Assembly: GCA_937907025.1 (NCBI GenBank)
Contig: CALESJ010000054.1
Span: 1-64,000, forward strand
Reading direction: 5' to 3'
DNA: 64,000 bases
From: an uncultured Faecalibacterium sp.
GTDB lineage: Bacteria > Bacillota > Clostridia > Oscillospirales > Ruminococcaceae
The stretch's first letter is position 1; the number at the start of each line of letters is the position of its first letter. The notes under the pieces are model-generated. The model had not been told where the DNA came from. It did not search any database and saw only the letters and a program-made list of their open reading frames with translations. This document shows, in pieces, positions 1 through 8,187 of the stretch. The translations under genes were made by a program, and so were the position numbers.

Positions 1-1
1 T

Positions 2-30
2 ATTATATCTCATCAAGTTTCTTTTGTCAA
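2..30 (-). promoter_or_regulatory. Sigma-A promoter, most downstream of three tandem promoters
   Basis: On the minus strand, TTGACA (25-30) and TATAAT (2-7) are separated by exactly 17 bp, a full consensus sigma-A promoter. Transcription would leave the window at its left edge. Together with the two further promoters at 117-145 and 211-239 it forms the tandem array typical of rRNA operons; the operon itself is outside the window, so that assignment is inference. Confidence 0.8.
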
Positions 31-116
31 GCACTTTTTTGAGATTTTTTTGAGCCGCGAAGCTCTTTCGAACTCCCTTTTTCAGCGCCTGCCGTCCCTC
101 GCGGAACAGCTTAGAT

Positions 117-145
117 ATAATACCACCAGAGCAAGCATTTGTCAA
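117..145 (-). promoter_or_regulatory. Sigma-A promoter, middle of three tandem promoters
   Basis: TTGACA (140-145) and TATTAT (117-122) on the minus strand with a 17-bp spacer. It lies 115 bp upstream of the promoter at 2-30, and the sequence around the -35 element is a diverged copy of that promoter's, suggesting duplication of a promoter unit. Confidence 0.75.
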
Positions 146-210
146 CATCTTTTTTCAGATTTTTCAAAAAACTTGCTTGTGGTTTGCCAGTGTTTTACCG
201 GCATGTAGTA

Positions 211-239
211 AGTTTAGCATGCAGTCCGAATTTCGTCAA
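211..239 (-). promoter_or_regulatory. Sigma-A promoter, upstream member of the tandem array
   Basis: TTGACG (234-239) and TAAACT (211-216) on the minus strand, 17-bp spacer. It is the weakest match of the three but has the same geometry and faces the same way. Confidence 0.55.
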
Positions 240-267
240 GCAGTTTGCGTCGCTCCTACGCAAATTT

Positions 268-311
268 GGCGTTTTATCTTATTGGAGTTGCCTCCGCTTG
301 GATAAAACGCC
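268..311 (-). terminator. Inverted repeat downstream of sigF, possible terminator
   Basis: An 11-bp perfect inverted repeat (GGCGTTTTATC at 268-278, GATAAAACGCC at 301-311) lies 7 bp past the sigF stop codon, with a smaller stem at 245-263 beyond it. No U-tract follows on the minus strand, so it is only a possible terminator. It separates the spoIIA operon from the tandem promoters at 2-239. Confidence 0.4.
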
Positions 312-318
312 AAAAGAA

Positions 319-1086
319 TCATACTTTTGTTTTTGCTTTGTTTTTGCGCTTTTCTTTCTCCCGGCCTTCTTCCCCTGTCAATTCCAGGCGCATCCATTTC
401 AAGATTTTCCTTTCTCGCCTGGATATCTGTACCTGGGTCGTATGAAGTACCTTGGCTGTTTCGCTTTGTGTTTTTCCTCCGAAAAAGCGAAGGCGAATCA
501 GCGCTCTGTCCTGTGAAGGCAGTTTGTCCAGTACTTCCCGAAGGCCAATTCGTTCCGAAAGCTTTTCTTCCGGAGATTCTACCGGAATGTCCCACTCCCG
601 GTTTCCATCTTCGCTCTCTGTGGGTGTCAGTGATACCACCGGCATGGCTGCACGGATGGCCATGGCAATTTGCTCCGGCGTAGAGCCCAGGATTTCTGCC
701 AGCTGTGACACTCCCGGCTCTGTTCCTGTCTGTTTCAGGCATCGCTCCCGCTCGGCGTTGATCTTCAGCCCCAGTTCTTTGAGTGACCGGCTGACCTTGA
801 CTGTTCCGCCGTCCCGAAACAATTTTTTGATTTCTCCCAGAATAACCGGTACCGCATAGGTGGAAAAGCAAACGCCGCGCTCCGGGTCAAATCCGTCACA
901 GGCTTTGACCAGCCCCAGACATCCGGCGGCATACAGATCCTCATACTCGATCCCCCGGCCGATGAACCGTCCCGCGCAGGTACGGGCTAGGCCGAGATTC
1001 CGCTGGATGAACTCTTCCCGCGGAATTTGATCAAACAATGCAGTGGTATTGGCCTTACCGGCCACGGCGGGAATCGGTGCGGACAT
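319..1086 (-). CDS. sigF: Forespore sigma factor SigF (SpoIIAC)
   Basis: RNA polymerase sigma factor directing early forespore transcription. The 255-residue protein has the region 2 signature (YEDLYAAGCLGLVKACDGFD, about residues 47-66, then FSTYAVPVILGEIK), region 3, and a region 4 helix-turn-helix (LRFFGGKTQSETAKVLHTTQVQISR) near the C-terminus, followed by a Lys/Glu-rich tail. The ATG at 1086 has an AAGGAGG site 8 nt upstream. It is the last gene of a spoIIAA-spoIIAB-sigF operon in the canonical order, which supports SigF over SigG. The family is held inactive by SpoIIAB until SpoIIAA releases it. Confidence 0.93.
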   Translation of the reverse strand: MSAPIPAVAGKANTTALFDQIPREEFIQRNLGLARTCAGRFIGRGIEYEDLYAAGCLGLVKACDGFDPERGVCFSTYAVPVILGEIKKLFRDGGTVKVSRSLKELGLKINAERERCLKQTGTEPGVSQLAEILGSTPEQIAMAIRAAMPVVSLTPTESEDGNREWDIPVESPEEKLSERIGLREVLDKLPSQDRALIRLRFFGGKTQSETAKVLHTTQVQISRRERKILKWMRLELTGEEGREKEKRKNKAKTKV

Positions 1087-1119
1087 GGCAAAGACCTCCT
1101 TATGGTTTTATGTAGGAAG

Positions 1120-1554
1120 TCAGCCTTTCGCCTCCAGCCGCTTGGCCATGGTGACCCGGGTCCCCTTGCCGGGCGTGGAACTGACCTTGACCTTATCCAT
1201 AAAGCTCTGCATAACCGCAAACCCCAGCCCCGCCCGCTCGTCCGGGTTACTGGTGGTATACAAAGGTTCCATGGCTTTTTCCACATCCGGAATTCCTACG
1301 CCTCTGTCTGTGACAGTAATGCGCACAAGGCCGTTTTCATACAGAGCCGCTGTCAGGGTCACCTGCCCGACTGCTTCCGGATAGGCATGTACAATACAAT
1401 TGGTGACAGCTTCGGATACGGCCGTCTTGATGTCGGCCAGTTGCGGCACCGTAGGGTCTGCCTGCGCCAGGAAAGCTGCCAGCGCCGCACGGGCAAAGCT
1501 TTCATTGACGCTGCGACTGAGAAAGGTAAATTTGACCTGATTGATCATCTTCAT
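1120..1554 (-). CDS. spoIIAB: Anti-sigma F factor SpoIIAB
   Basis: Serine kinase and anti-sigma factor of the GHKL ATPase fold. The 144-residue protein shows the N box (SEAVTNCIVHAYPE), the G1 box (DRGVGIPD) and the G2 region (ERAGLGFAVMQSFMD, GKGTRV) in the expected order. In this family it binds SigF in the predivisional cell and phosphorylates SpoIIAA. It sits between spoIIAA (18 bp gap) and sigF (33 bp gap), with a GGAGG site upstream of the ATG at 1554. All three partners of the switch are intact here. Confidence 0.93.
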   Translation of the reverse strand: MKMINQVKFTFLSRSVNESFARAALAAFLAQADPTVPQLADIKTAVSEAVTNCIVHAYPEAVGQVTLTAALYENGLVRITVTDRGVGIPDVEKAMEPLYTTSNPDERAGLGFAVMQSFMDKVKVSSTPGKGTRVTMAKRLEAKG

Positions 1555-1572
1555 GGTTTCTATATCCTCCGT

Positions 1573-1869
1573 TCACACATAGGAGATCCGGGCCAGATCC
1601 AACATACGTCGGACAGCAGCAGGCGGATTCTGCACGGTAAGGCGCCCGCCCAGCGAGGACATATACCGTCCTCTGCCCAGGATAAGCCCCACACCGGAGG
1701 AATCCATAAATGTAACACCCGAAAAATCCAAAGTCAGCAGTTCCGGCATCCGTGCGTCGATCTGAGCATCAATTTCCCGCCGCAGGCCCTGGGCCGCATG
1801 ATGGTCGATTTCCCCCGATAAGTAAGCCGCCAGAGTACCGCTGGCGGGCACAAAACAGATTTTTGCCAA
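1573..1869 (-). CDS. spoIIAA: Anti-sigma F factor antagonist SpoIIAA
   Basis: STAS-domain anti-anti-sigma factor. The phosphorylation motif FMDSSGVGLILG is present at about residues 54-65, with the Ser after Asp-Ser as the expected SpoIIAB target. At 98 residues it is shorter than the roughly 116 residues of Bacillus SpoIIAA, ending soon after the fourth helix. The start is TTG at 1869, chosen because GAGGTGG lies just upstream and no ATG fits. A terminator-like hairpin (1901-1941) lies immediately upstream of the ribosome binding site. Confidence 0.88.
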   Translation of the reverse strand: MAKICFVPASGTLAAYLSGEIDHHAAQGLRREIDAQIDARMPELLTLDFSGVTFMDSSGVGLILGRGRYMSSLGGRLTVQNPPAAVRRMLDLARISYV

Positions 1870-1891
1870 ATTTGTCCACCTCGATCAATGC

Positions 1892-1941
1892 AAAACAAAA
1901 GCGCCCCGCGGGCTGGTTTGTACTACCAGTATACGGGGCGC
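1892..1941 (-). promoter_or_regulatory. Terminator-like hairpin directly upstream of spoIIAA
   Basis: On the minus strand an 8-bp GC stem (GCGCCCCG/CGGGGCGC, 1901-1908 and 1934-1941) with an inner CTGGT/ACCAG stem is followed by a T-rich run. It has the form of an intrinsic terminator but sits about 30 nt before the spoIIAA start and downstream of the separate folC terminator. It could limit read-through into spoIIA or act as a leader attenuator. Confidence 0.55.
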
Positions 1942-1986
1942 ATGATAAATATTTTGTTGAATCAGGGCACTACCGGAAAGCGGCAG

Positions 1987-2020
1987 CAAAAAAGCCACAA
2001 GCTCTATCAGTTCTTGGCTT
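1987..2020 (-). terminator. folC terminator
   Basis: On the minus strand AAGCCA and TGGCTT pair across the folC stop codon and are followed by a run of T residues. It ends the vanZ-folC unit. Confidence 0.6.
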
Positions 2021-3299
2021 CTTCCAGCAGGATAGGGCGTGCTTCAGCCGCAAGGTACAGGCTGCCGCAGACAACAACACCGGCCAGATTATGGAAATCC
2101 GCATAGTCCACAGCCTTACGGATGGCTTCCCGGACCGTACCGCCGACCTCCGCATCCATATGGAAGCGGGCCGCGCGTTCCAGTTCTTCCGCCGTCATGG
2201 CACGAGGGCAGTCGGGGGTGACTGTAAACACCTTATCGAAGGTTTTGGACAGTGCTTCCAGCATAGGCGTATGGTCCTTATCCTTCAGCACGCCCATTAC
2301 GCCGACCAGGTTGCCTTCGTATCCAGCCTCCGACAGGGTGGAAGCCAGCGCGGCAGCGCCGTCCGGGTTGTGGCAGCCGTCCAGCAGAAGCAGCGGATGG
2401 CGGCGGATGACCTCGATGCGGGCAGGCATATGTGCCGCCTGCAGGCCGGCTTCGATGGCGTCGTCGGAGATGTCATACCCGTATTCCCGCCAGAGGGTCA
2501 GTACGATCTCAATGGCCATGGCGGCATGGTTGGCCTGATGCTTGCCCGGAAAGGACAGCATGACCCGATACCCGCCATAGTCGATATAGTTCTGCAGCGG
2601 ACGGCATTTCAGGGGCAGGATGTCCTCCAGATCCGGCGTCAGGATCGACGTGTGGGCATTGGCTGCAGCGGTGAGCAGCGGTCCCATGGCTTCCGGCGGC
2701 TGATCCGGGTAGCAGACCACCGCACAGCCTTCCTTGATGATGCCTGCCTTCTCGGCTGCAATAGCCGCCAGAGTATCCCCCAGCACATCGGTATGGTCCA
2801 TGCCGATGCGGGTAATAGCGGCCACCAGCGGGGCCGGGATGGCGTTGGTGGCGTCAAAGCGGCCGCCCAGGCCGGTTTCCAGCACCACAAAATCACACTT
2901 TTCCCGGGCGAACCACAGCAGTGCAATGGCGGTAACCACCTCGAATTCCACCGGAGAAGGCTTGCCGGCCGCGCACAGTCCGTCCACGGCATCCAGCACT
3001 TCCTCGGCCAGGTCCCCCAGTGTCTGGGGCGGAATCATTTCGCCATCAATCTGGAACCGTTCCCGGAAATCCAGCACATAAGGGCTGATGGTCAGTCCGG
3101 TCTTGTAACCGGCATGGGTCAGGATGGACGCAGTCATGGTGGACAGCGTTCCTTTCCCGTTGGTGCCGGCAATATGAATACATTTCAGTTCTTTTTCAGG
3201 GTTGCCCAGAGCGTCCAGCAGCGCGTGCATGCGCTCCAGGGTCGCGCCGCCCATACGGGGCAGTGAATGAATAGCCTGTACAGCCTGTTGTTCGGTCAA
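2007..3299 (-). CDS. folC: Bifunctional folylpolyglutamate synthase / dihydrofolate synthase
   Basis: Mur-ligase family enzyme adding glutamate to folates in an ATP-dependent reaction. The 430-residue protein has the P-loop GTNGKGTLSTMTASIL near residue 45, the omega-loop/catalytic segment ETGLGGRFDATN and the C-terminal DGCHNPDGAAAL motif in order. The start is TTG at 3299, preceded by GGAGGG, and overlaps the upstream VanZ gene by 4 bp, so the two are translationally coupled. Folate supply fits fhs elsewhere in the window. Confidence 0.92.
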   Translation of the reverse strand: MTEQQAVQAIHSLPRMGGATLERMHALLDALGNPEKELKCIHIAGTNGKGTLSTMTASILTHAGYKTGLTISPYVLDFRERFQIDGEMIPPQTLGDLAEEVLDAVDGLCAAGKPSPVEFEVVTAIALLWFAREKCDFVVLETGLGGRFDATNAIPAPLVAAITRIGMDHTDVLGDTLAAIAAEKAGIIKEGCAVVCYPDQPPEAMGPLLTAAANAHTSILTPDLEDILPLKCRPLQNYIDYGGYRVMLSFPGKHQANHAAMAIEIVLTLWREYGYDISDDAIEAGLQAAHMPARIEVIRRHPLLLLDGCHNPDGAAALASTLSEAGYEGNLVGVMGVLKDKDHTPMLEALSKTFDKVFTVTPDCPRAMTAEELERAARFHMDAEVGGTVREAIRKAVDYADFHNLAGVVVCGSLYLAAEARPILLEEAKN

Positions 3300-3892
3300 A
3301 GTAGTTCCCTCCTGTTGGGATTTTCATGATGGGGCGCCTCGGTGTTGATGCGGTCTTCCTCCTGTTCCCGGAGAAGACGTTCCCGCTCCGCACGCAGGCG
3401 CCGGTTTTCTTTTTTGATGTGATGAAAGGCCGTGATGAGCCGCACGATCAGCAGCAGAATCAGAGCCACGAACAGTCCGCATACCACGCCGGACATATCA
3501 ATCCAGACGTCTGTCACCTGTGACGTCCGGCCTGGAATGAATTTCTGGATGGTTTCATCTGTCAGCGCGGTGGCCATGCCGCCCAAAAGCGGCCAGCTGA
3601 CATGCCGCACAAAGTGGGCGGTGTACACCCGCAGGCAGAGCATGAGCAGAAAGCCTTCCAGCGTGAACTCGGCGAAATGGGCCAGTTTGCGGACTGTATG
3701 TTCCGACAGCGGGCCAAGGCCCACTTTCCCCAGCAGATTGTTCATGATCCGCATGACTTCATGACTGCGCGCCGAAGACAGCGCCCCGGCCTGTAATGAA
3801 TTGCGAAAGATGAATACGATGCAGGCGATCAGCGCAATGGTAAAAATCACGCGGAAAGCGATCACCCACGGGCTTGTTTTTTGATGCTCCAT
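3296..3892 (-). CDS. VanZ-family membrane protein
   Basis: The 198-residue protein has about four membrane segments: one at residues 9-28 and a cluster at about 75-165 containing the VanZ-type HFAEFTLEGFLLMLCLR and TDETIQKFIPGRTSQVTDVWID motifs. A charged, probably coiled-coil tail follows (residues 165-198, rich in Arg and Glu). VanZ proteins are linked to low-level teicoplanin resistance, but most family members have no known role. It is the first gene of a two-gene operon with folC. The long basic/acidic C-terminus goes beyond the core domain. Confidence 0.82.
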   Translation of the reverse strand: MEHQKTSPWVIAFRVIFTIALIACIVFIFRNSLQAGALSSARSHEVMRIMNNLLGKVGLGPLSEHTVRKLAHFAEFTLEGFLLMLCLRVYTAHFVRHVSWPLLGGMATALTDETIQKFIPGRTSQVTDVWIDMSGVVCGLFVALILLLIVRLITAFHHIKKENRRLRAERERLLREQEEDRINTEAPHHENPNRRELL

Positions 3893-3940
3893 ATCAATTC
3901 CTTTGCTATTGTATTTCAGGGTCGGATACGGGTTCCTATG

Positions 3941-3969
3941 ATTATAGCACCCGGACTCCTTTCAGGCAA
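3941..3969 (-). promoter_or_regulatory. Promoter of the vanZ-folC operon
   Basis: Minus-strand TTGCCT (3964-3969), 17-bp spacer and TATAAT (3941-3946), with a TGC extension before the -10. It lies about 50 bp upstream of the VanZ-like gene. The remaining bases up to lysC (3970-4093) show no further gene. Confidence 0.72.
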
Positions 3970-4093
3970 GACGCAGGTACGGCAAAAGCGGAACCGCTGG
4001 GCGCACAGCTCCCCAGGCCGCCGCAGCGGCGCACAGGAGCAATACGGGCAGCGGCTCCGCTTGCAGGTGTGTTGTTGCTTCAGAACAGTTCCA

Positions 4094-5299
4094 TCACTGG
4101 ATAAATGCATCGTGAATGGCAGCGACGGCACGGTCGGCGTCCGTCTTGTCAATGATGACGCTGATCTTGATCTCGCTGGTGGAGATCATATGAATGTTGA
4201 TGTTCTGGCTGGACAGAGCCTCGAACATGGTGGAGGCAACGCCCGGATGGCTCTGCATGCCGGCACCCACGACGCTGACCTTGGCGCAGGTCTTATCCAC
4301 AGCGATGGCACCGCCGCCGAAACGGCTCTTGTGGTCTTCCAGCACGCTGACGGCGCTCTCGGCGTCGGTCAGAGGCACGGTGAACACCAGGTCCTTGGTG
4401 CCGGCAGTGCCGGAGCTCTGCAGAATGATATCCACGTTGATATTGCGCTGTGCCAGCAGGCTGAACACCTTGAAAGACATGCCCGGCACATCGGGCACAC
4501 CCTTGATCGAGATTACGGCCACGTTGTCGTCCTTCGCAACGCCTTTGATGAGCATACCTTCCACTTTCGTTTCCTCCTTCACGATGGTTCCCGGAATGGG
4601 ATTGATGCTGGAGAGGACCTCCAGCTCGACGCCGTACTTCTTGGCAAGTTCGACGCTGCGGTTGTTCAGGACCTGAGCTCCCAGAGAAGCCAGTTCCAGC
4701 ATTTCGTCAAAGGTGATTTCCTTCAGCTTGGTGGCCTTGGGAATCTTGCGCGGGTCGGCGGTAAACACGCCTTCCACATCGGTAAAGATCTGGCAGCGAT
4801 CCGCATGCAGAGCGGCTGCCAGCGCCACAGCAGAGGTATCGCTGCCGCCGCGGCCCAGGGTGGTGATGTCATCGGAGCGGTTCAGGCCCTGGAAACCTGC
4901 CACCACGACCACACGGTTGCGGGCCAGCTCGCTTTCCACGCGCTCGGTGTCCAGGCGCTTGATGCGGGCCTTGGAGTAGGAGCGGTCGGTGACGAAACCA
5001 GCCTGCCAGCCGGTGAGGCTGACGGCAGAAACGCCGATCTCCTGCAGTGCCATGGCCAGCAGAGCGATGGAGATTTCCTCGCCGGCTGCCAGCAGCATAT
5101 CCATCTCGCGGTGGGACGGGTCGCTGGTGATTTCCGCCGCTTTGGCGATCAGGTCATCGGTGGTGTCGCCCTGGGCAGACACTACCACGACCACATCGTT
5201 GCCTGCGTTGCGGGTGTTGGCAACGATGCGCGCCACATTGAAGATGCGGTTGCGGTCCTTAACGGAGGTACCGCCGAATTTTTGTACAATCAATGCCAT
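4094..5299 (-). CDS. lysC: Aspartate kinase
   Basis: Phosphorylates aspartate, the first step towards Lys, Thr and Met. The 401-residue protein opens with the kinase motif VQKFGGTSV (residues 4-12), contains GFQGLN and TLGRGGSDTSAVALAAAL for substrate binding, and ends with two ACT domains (about 260-401) for amino acid feedback. It is the last gene of the hom-thrB-lysC operon, 27 bp after thrB. The operon setting suggests feedback by threonine and lysine, but the effector cannot be read from the sequence. Confidence 0.95.
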   Translation of the reverse strand: MALIVQKFGGTSVKDRNRIFNVARIVANTRNAGNDVVVVVSAQGDTTDDLIAKAAEITSDPSHREMDMLLAAGEEISIALLAMALQEIGVSAVSLTGWQAGFVTDRSYSKARIKRLDTERVESELARNRVVVVAGFQGLNRSDDITTLGRGGSDTSAVALAAALHADRCQIFTDVEGVFTADPRKIPKATKLKEITFDEMLELASLGAQVLNNRSVELAKKYGVELEVLSSINPIPGTIVKEETKVEGMLIKGVAKDDNVAVISIKGVPDVPGMSFKVFSLLAQRNINVDIILQSSGTAGTKDLVFTVPLTDAESAVSVLEDHKSRFGGGAIAVDKTCAKVSVVGAGMQSHPGVASTMFEALSSQNINIHMISTSEIKISVIIDKTDADRAVAAIHDAFIQ

Positions 5300-5326
5300 T
5301 GGTGAAGTTCCTCCCCTTCTATGCTG

Positions 5327-6220
5327 TCACGCCTCAACGGTCGCGCCGGTATTGTCGGCCAGCAGGCGATAGACGGTAAAATGACGGAGTTTTTCGGTCT
5401 GGGGCAGCGCTTCCCGCGCCTGTTCGAAGAACTCCTGGTCGTCCTTATGGACAACCGCGATAATGGTGGGACCGGCACCCGAGATATACACAGCCTGTGC
5501 CCCCAGGTCCTGGGCCAGCTCGAACATTTCCTCGCCGCCGTCGATGAGAGGCAGGCGGTACCGCTGGTGCAGGGCATCCTTGGTGGCAACGCCCAGCAAA
5601 CCATAGTCACCATCGCAGAAGGCTGCGGTGGCCAGCGCCGCACGGGACAGGTTGTAGACAGCGTCCTTATGGGCGACCATCTGGGGCAGCGCCGCGCGGG
5701 CCTTGGAGGTAAGCAGGCGGAAATCCGGCACAAAGGCTGCAAAGGCCAGGTCCGGGTCGATGTTCTTTTTGACGGTATAGACAAGTCCCTCATCGTACAC
5801 ACTGGTGACGAAGCCGCCCAACATGGCCGGGGCCACGTTATCGGGATGGCCTTCAATGGCGGTGGCCAGGGTGAGCATCTGACGCTGGGTCAGCGGCTTG
5901 CCCAGCAGAGCGTTGGCGCCCAGCAGGCCTGCCACGATGCAGGCGGAGCTGGACCCCAGGCCCCGGGCCATGGGAATATCGTTGCGCTGGGTGATGGTCA
6001 ACCCCTTGAGGGGCACACCCAGCTGGTCATACACGGCACGGGCGCTGCGGTAAACCAGGTTGTTGGCACCGCCCGGCACATGGGTATCGTCCAGAGAGGT
6101 AATGCGGATGCGGTCGGACTCCTCGAAGGTGAACACGTTGTGCATCGAAAGAGCCAGGCCCAGGGAGTCGAATCCGGCGCCCACATTGGCACTGGTGGCA
6201 GGTACGGTAACGGTAACCAT
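5327..6220 (-). CDS. thrB: Homoserine kinase
   Basis: GHMP-family kinase making O-phosphohomoserine for threonine synthesis. The 297-residue protein has the N-terminal TVPATSANVGAGFDSLGLAL motif, the ATP-binding loop PMARGLGSSSACIVAGL (about residues 85-101) and the C-terminal YISGAGPTIIAV glycine loop. The ATG at 6220 has GGGGAGG upstream. It lies between hom (18 bp gap) and lysC. No thrC is seen in the window. Confidence 0.95.
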   Translation of the reverse strand: MVTVTVPATSANVGAGFDSLGLALSMHNVFTFEESDRIRITSLDDTHVPGGANNLVYRSARAVYDQLGVPLKGLTITQRNDIPMARGLGSSSACIVAGLLGANALLGKPLTQRQMLTLATAIEGHPDNVAPAMLGGFVTSVYDEGLVYTVKKNIDPDLAFAAFVPDFRLLTSKARAALPQMVAHKDAVYNLSRAALATAAFCDGDYGLLGVATKDALHQRYRLPLIDGGEEMFELAQDLGAQAVYISGAGPTIIAVVHKDDQEFFEQAREALPQTEKLRHFTVYRLLADNTGATVEA

Positions 6221-6238
6221 AGCGTTTTCCTCCCCTGT

Positions 6239-7468
6239 TTATTCTTCCATCTGTTTGAGGGCCAGGTCCACATGACCGCCCAGCAGCGAAACCTTTTCGC
6301 ACACGGCGTTCATCACCTCGGGGGTGGCGCCCATCATGCGGTAGCTGACCCCTTCGGGACCTTCGTCCACCGGAGAGCCGGGGCCTGCCAGAGAGGCCAG
6401 CACAGCGGCGGAGATGCCTTTAGCCCGGATATACCAGGAATATGCAGCGTTGTCAGGCAGCATACCCTCCCGCTTGGGAGCGGGCTGCCAAAACAGGCTG
6501 TCATGGATTTTGGCGCCGTCTTTCAGCGCGTCGATGACGTCGGCCACCACGGCGCTGGCAGTGGGCAGCTTGCCCGCGCCTTTGCCGTAGAAGATCACAT
6601 CGCCCAGCATATCGCCTTTCATGAGCACGGCGTTGAACACGTCGTCCACGTTGGCCAGCTGGTTGGTATAAGGCACCAGCATGGGCTCCACACCGGCAGA
6701 AACACCGCCGTCCGGCAGTTCCTTGTACCAGGCAATGAGCTTGATGGTGCTTTCCAGTTTTTCCGCCGCCTTGATGTCGGCCACGGTGATCTGGCGGATG
6801 CCCCGGGTGGGGATATTATCGGGATAAACGGCAGAGCCGCTGGCCAGCGAGGCCAGAATGGCGATCTTGCGGCAGGCATCCCGGCCATCCACGTCATCAC
6901 TGGGGTCCTTGGTTTCGGCGTAGCCCAGCTGCTGGGCAATCTTCAGCGCCTCGTCAAAGCCCATGTTTTCCTTCTTCATCTTGGTGAGCATGAAGTTGGT
7001 GGTGCCGTTGACGATGCCCTGGATAGAGCTGATATGGTTGGCGGCCAGGCACTGGTGCATGGGGGTAATGATGGGAGTACCGCCGCCCACGCTGGCTTCA
7101 AAGAGGAAGGCCACGTTGTGTTCCCGGGCCAGAGCCAGCAGTTCGGCGCCGTAGGTGGCCACCATCTCCTTGTTGGAGGTGCAGACACTGCGGCCGCTTT
7201 CCAGGCAGCGGCGCACATACGGATACGCAAACTTGGTACCGCCGATGGTTTCTACCACCACACGGACTTCCGGGTCGGCCAGGATGATGTCCAGGTCCTT
7301 GACGAACAGGGCCGCATCCGGGGAACCGGAGAAATCACGGACATCCAGGATATATTTGACTTCCACAGGTTCGCCCACACGGCGGGCAATGGACGCCGCA
7401 TTGCGGCGGCAGACTTCCAGCACGCCGCTGCCCACGGTGCCGAACCCCATGATTGCGATTTTTGCCAT
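6239..7468 (-). CDS. hom: Homoserine dehydrogenase
   Basis: NAD(P)H-dependent reduction of aspartate semialdehyde to homoserine. The nucleotide-binding MAKIAIMGFGTVGSGVLEV is at the N-terminus; the catalytic region holds GIVNGTTNFMLTKM and GYAETKDPSDDVDGRDACRK. A C-terminal ACT domain (about residues 330-409) provides feedback control. The ATG at 7468 was chosen over an upstream in-frame codon at 7489 because GGGAG lies 8 nt before it. It is followed directly by thrB. Confidence 0.95.
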   Translation of the reverse strand: MAKIAIMGFGTVGSGVLEVCRRNAASIARRVGEPVEVKYILDVRDFSGSPDAALFVKDLDIILADPEVRVVVETIGGTKFAYPYVRRCLESGRSVCTSNKEMVATYGAELLALAREHNVAFLFEASVGGGTPIITPMHQCLAANHISSIQGIVNGTTNFMLTKMKKENMGFDEALKIAQQLGYAETKDPSDDVDGRDACRKIAILASLASGSAVYPDNIPTRGIRQITVADIKAAEKLESTIKLIAWYKELPDGGVSAGVEPMLVPYTNQLANVDDVFNAVLMKGDMLGDVIFYGKGAGKLPTASAVVADVIDALKDGAKIHDSLFWQPAPKREGMLPDNAAYSWYIRAKGISAAVLASLAGPGSPVDEGPEGVSYRMMGATPEVMNAVCEKVSLLGGHVDLALKQMEE

Positions 7469-7508
7469 AACTACATCTCCCTCTCTCATTACTGTGCCGC
7501 CATGCGCC

Positions 7509-7937
7509 TCAGGTGCCCCGGTGGACCTCTACCACAAAGGGCTGCCGAGCCAGCTTGAGCAGCATATCTTCCACCGACATCTGCATGGTGGCGGTACGCA
7601 CGGTGACTTCCACCTGCGCGGTGCCGTTTTCCGGCCGTGACTGGGTGATGGTTACAATGGACGCCCCCGCCGCCGAAATGCCGGACAGCAACCCCTGCAG
7701 GGCGCCGGTCTTATCCAGCAGCGTAGCGATCACGGTCAGAGTTTCGCGCCCGGACTCGGCATCGAATACATAATCCTTGTATTTATAAAAGGCGCTGCGG
7801 GAAATGCCCGCCCGGCGCGCTGCCGACGATATGTTGGTAACAGCACCGGAGGCCAACAATTCTTTGGCTTGCAGGACTTTCAGAAACACGTCCGGCAGGA
7901 CTTCGGCGTCCACCAGAAGAAAACGTCGTTCCGCCAT
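7509..7937 (-). CDS. ACT domain-containing regulator (UPF0735/PheB type)
   Basis: The 142-residue protein has an N-terminal helix-turn-helix-like part (SGAVTNISSAARRAGISRSAFYKYKDYVF, about residues 28-56 in two pieces) and a C-terminal ACT domain (about 70-142). Proteins of this layout often sit beside hom in Firmicutes and are presumed amino acid sensors. The ATG at 7937 follows AAGGGGG, which favours it over a start 30 codons upstream. As first gene of the operon it may sense threonine or phenylalanine; that is inference. Confidence 0.85.
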   Translation of the reverse strand: MAERRFLLVDAEVLPDVFLKVLQAKELLASGAVTNISSAARRAGISRSAFYKYKDYVFDAESGRETLTVIATLLDKTGALQGLLSGISAAGASIVTITQSRPENGTAQVEVTVRTATMQMSVEDMLLKLARQPFVVEVHRGT

Positions 7938-7980
7938 AGGTGTACCCCCTTCAGAAACAATTGTGTTTACGACAAGGATA

Positions 7981-8009
7981 ATCATAGCACACGCCGTTTC
8001 GGGATGCAA
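7981..8009 (-). promoter_or_regulatory. Promoter of the ACT-hom-thrB-lysC operon
   Basis: Minus-strand TTGCAT (8004-8009), 17-bp spacer and TATGAT (7981-7986) preceded by TGC. It starts transcription about 35 bp before the ACT gene, leaving no room for a T-box or riboswitch leader. Confidence 0.7.
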
Positions 8010-8128
8010 GGGTGCTGCCCTTTGCAAAGCCCAATTTAGGCAAGATGCACAGGCAGACTTTCGGTTTGTGAATTGTTTTCGTCAGGAAGACAAAACCTGT
8101 ATGCCCACGGTGTACACACAAGGTCCGG

Positions 8129-8166
8129 CAAAACCCCGGACAAGCCGGGAAGCTTATCCGGGGTCA
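8129..8166 (-). terminator. Terminator of the penicillin-binding protein gene
   Basis: On the minus strand an 8-bp stem ACCCCGGA/TCCGGGGT (8133-8140 and 8157-8164) is followed by TTTTG. It lies 24 bp after the stop codon of the PBP gene. Confidence 0.75.
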
Positions 8167-8187
8167 AAAAAATTTGCCTCAGGTGGT

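Noticed and set aside
236..871. Long open frames overlapping sigF on other frames and the opposite strand
   Set aside because: They are shadows of the sigF reading frame: no ribosome sites and low-complexity, Arg/Ser/Gly-rich translations.
7938..8187. T-box or lysine riboswitch before the ACT-hom-thrB-lysC operon
   Set aside because: The promoter lies about 35 bp before the first gene, so there is no leader long enough, and no such motif was seen.
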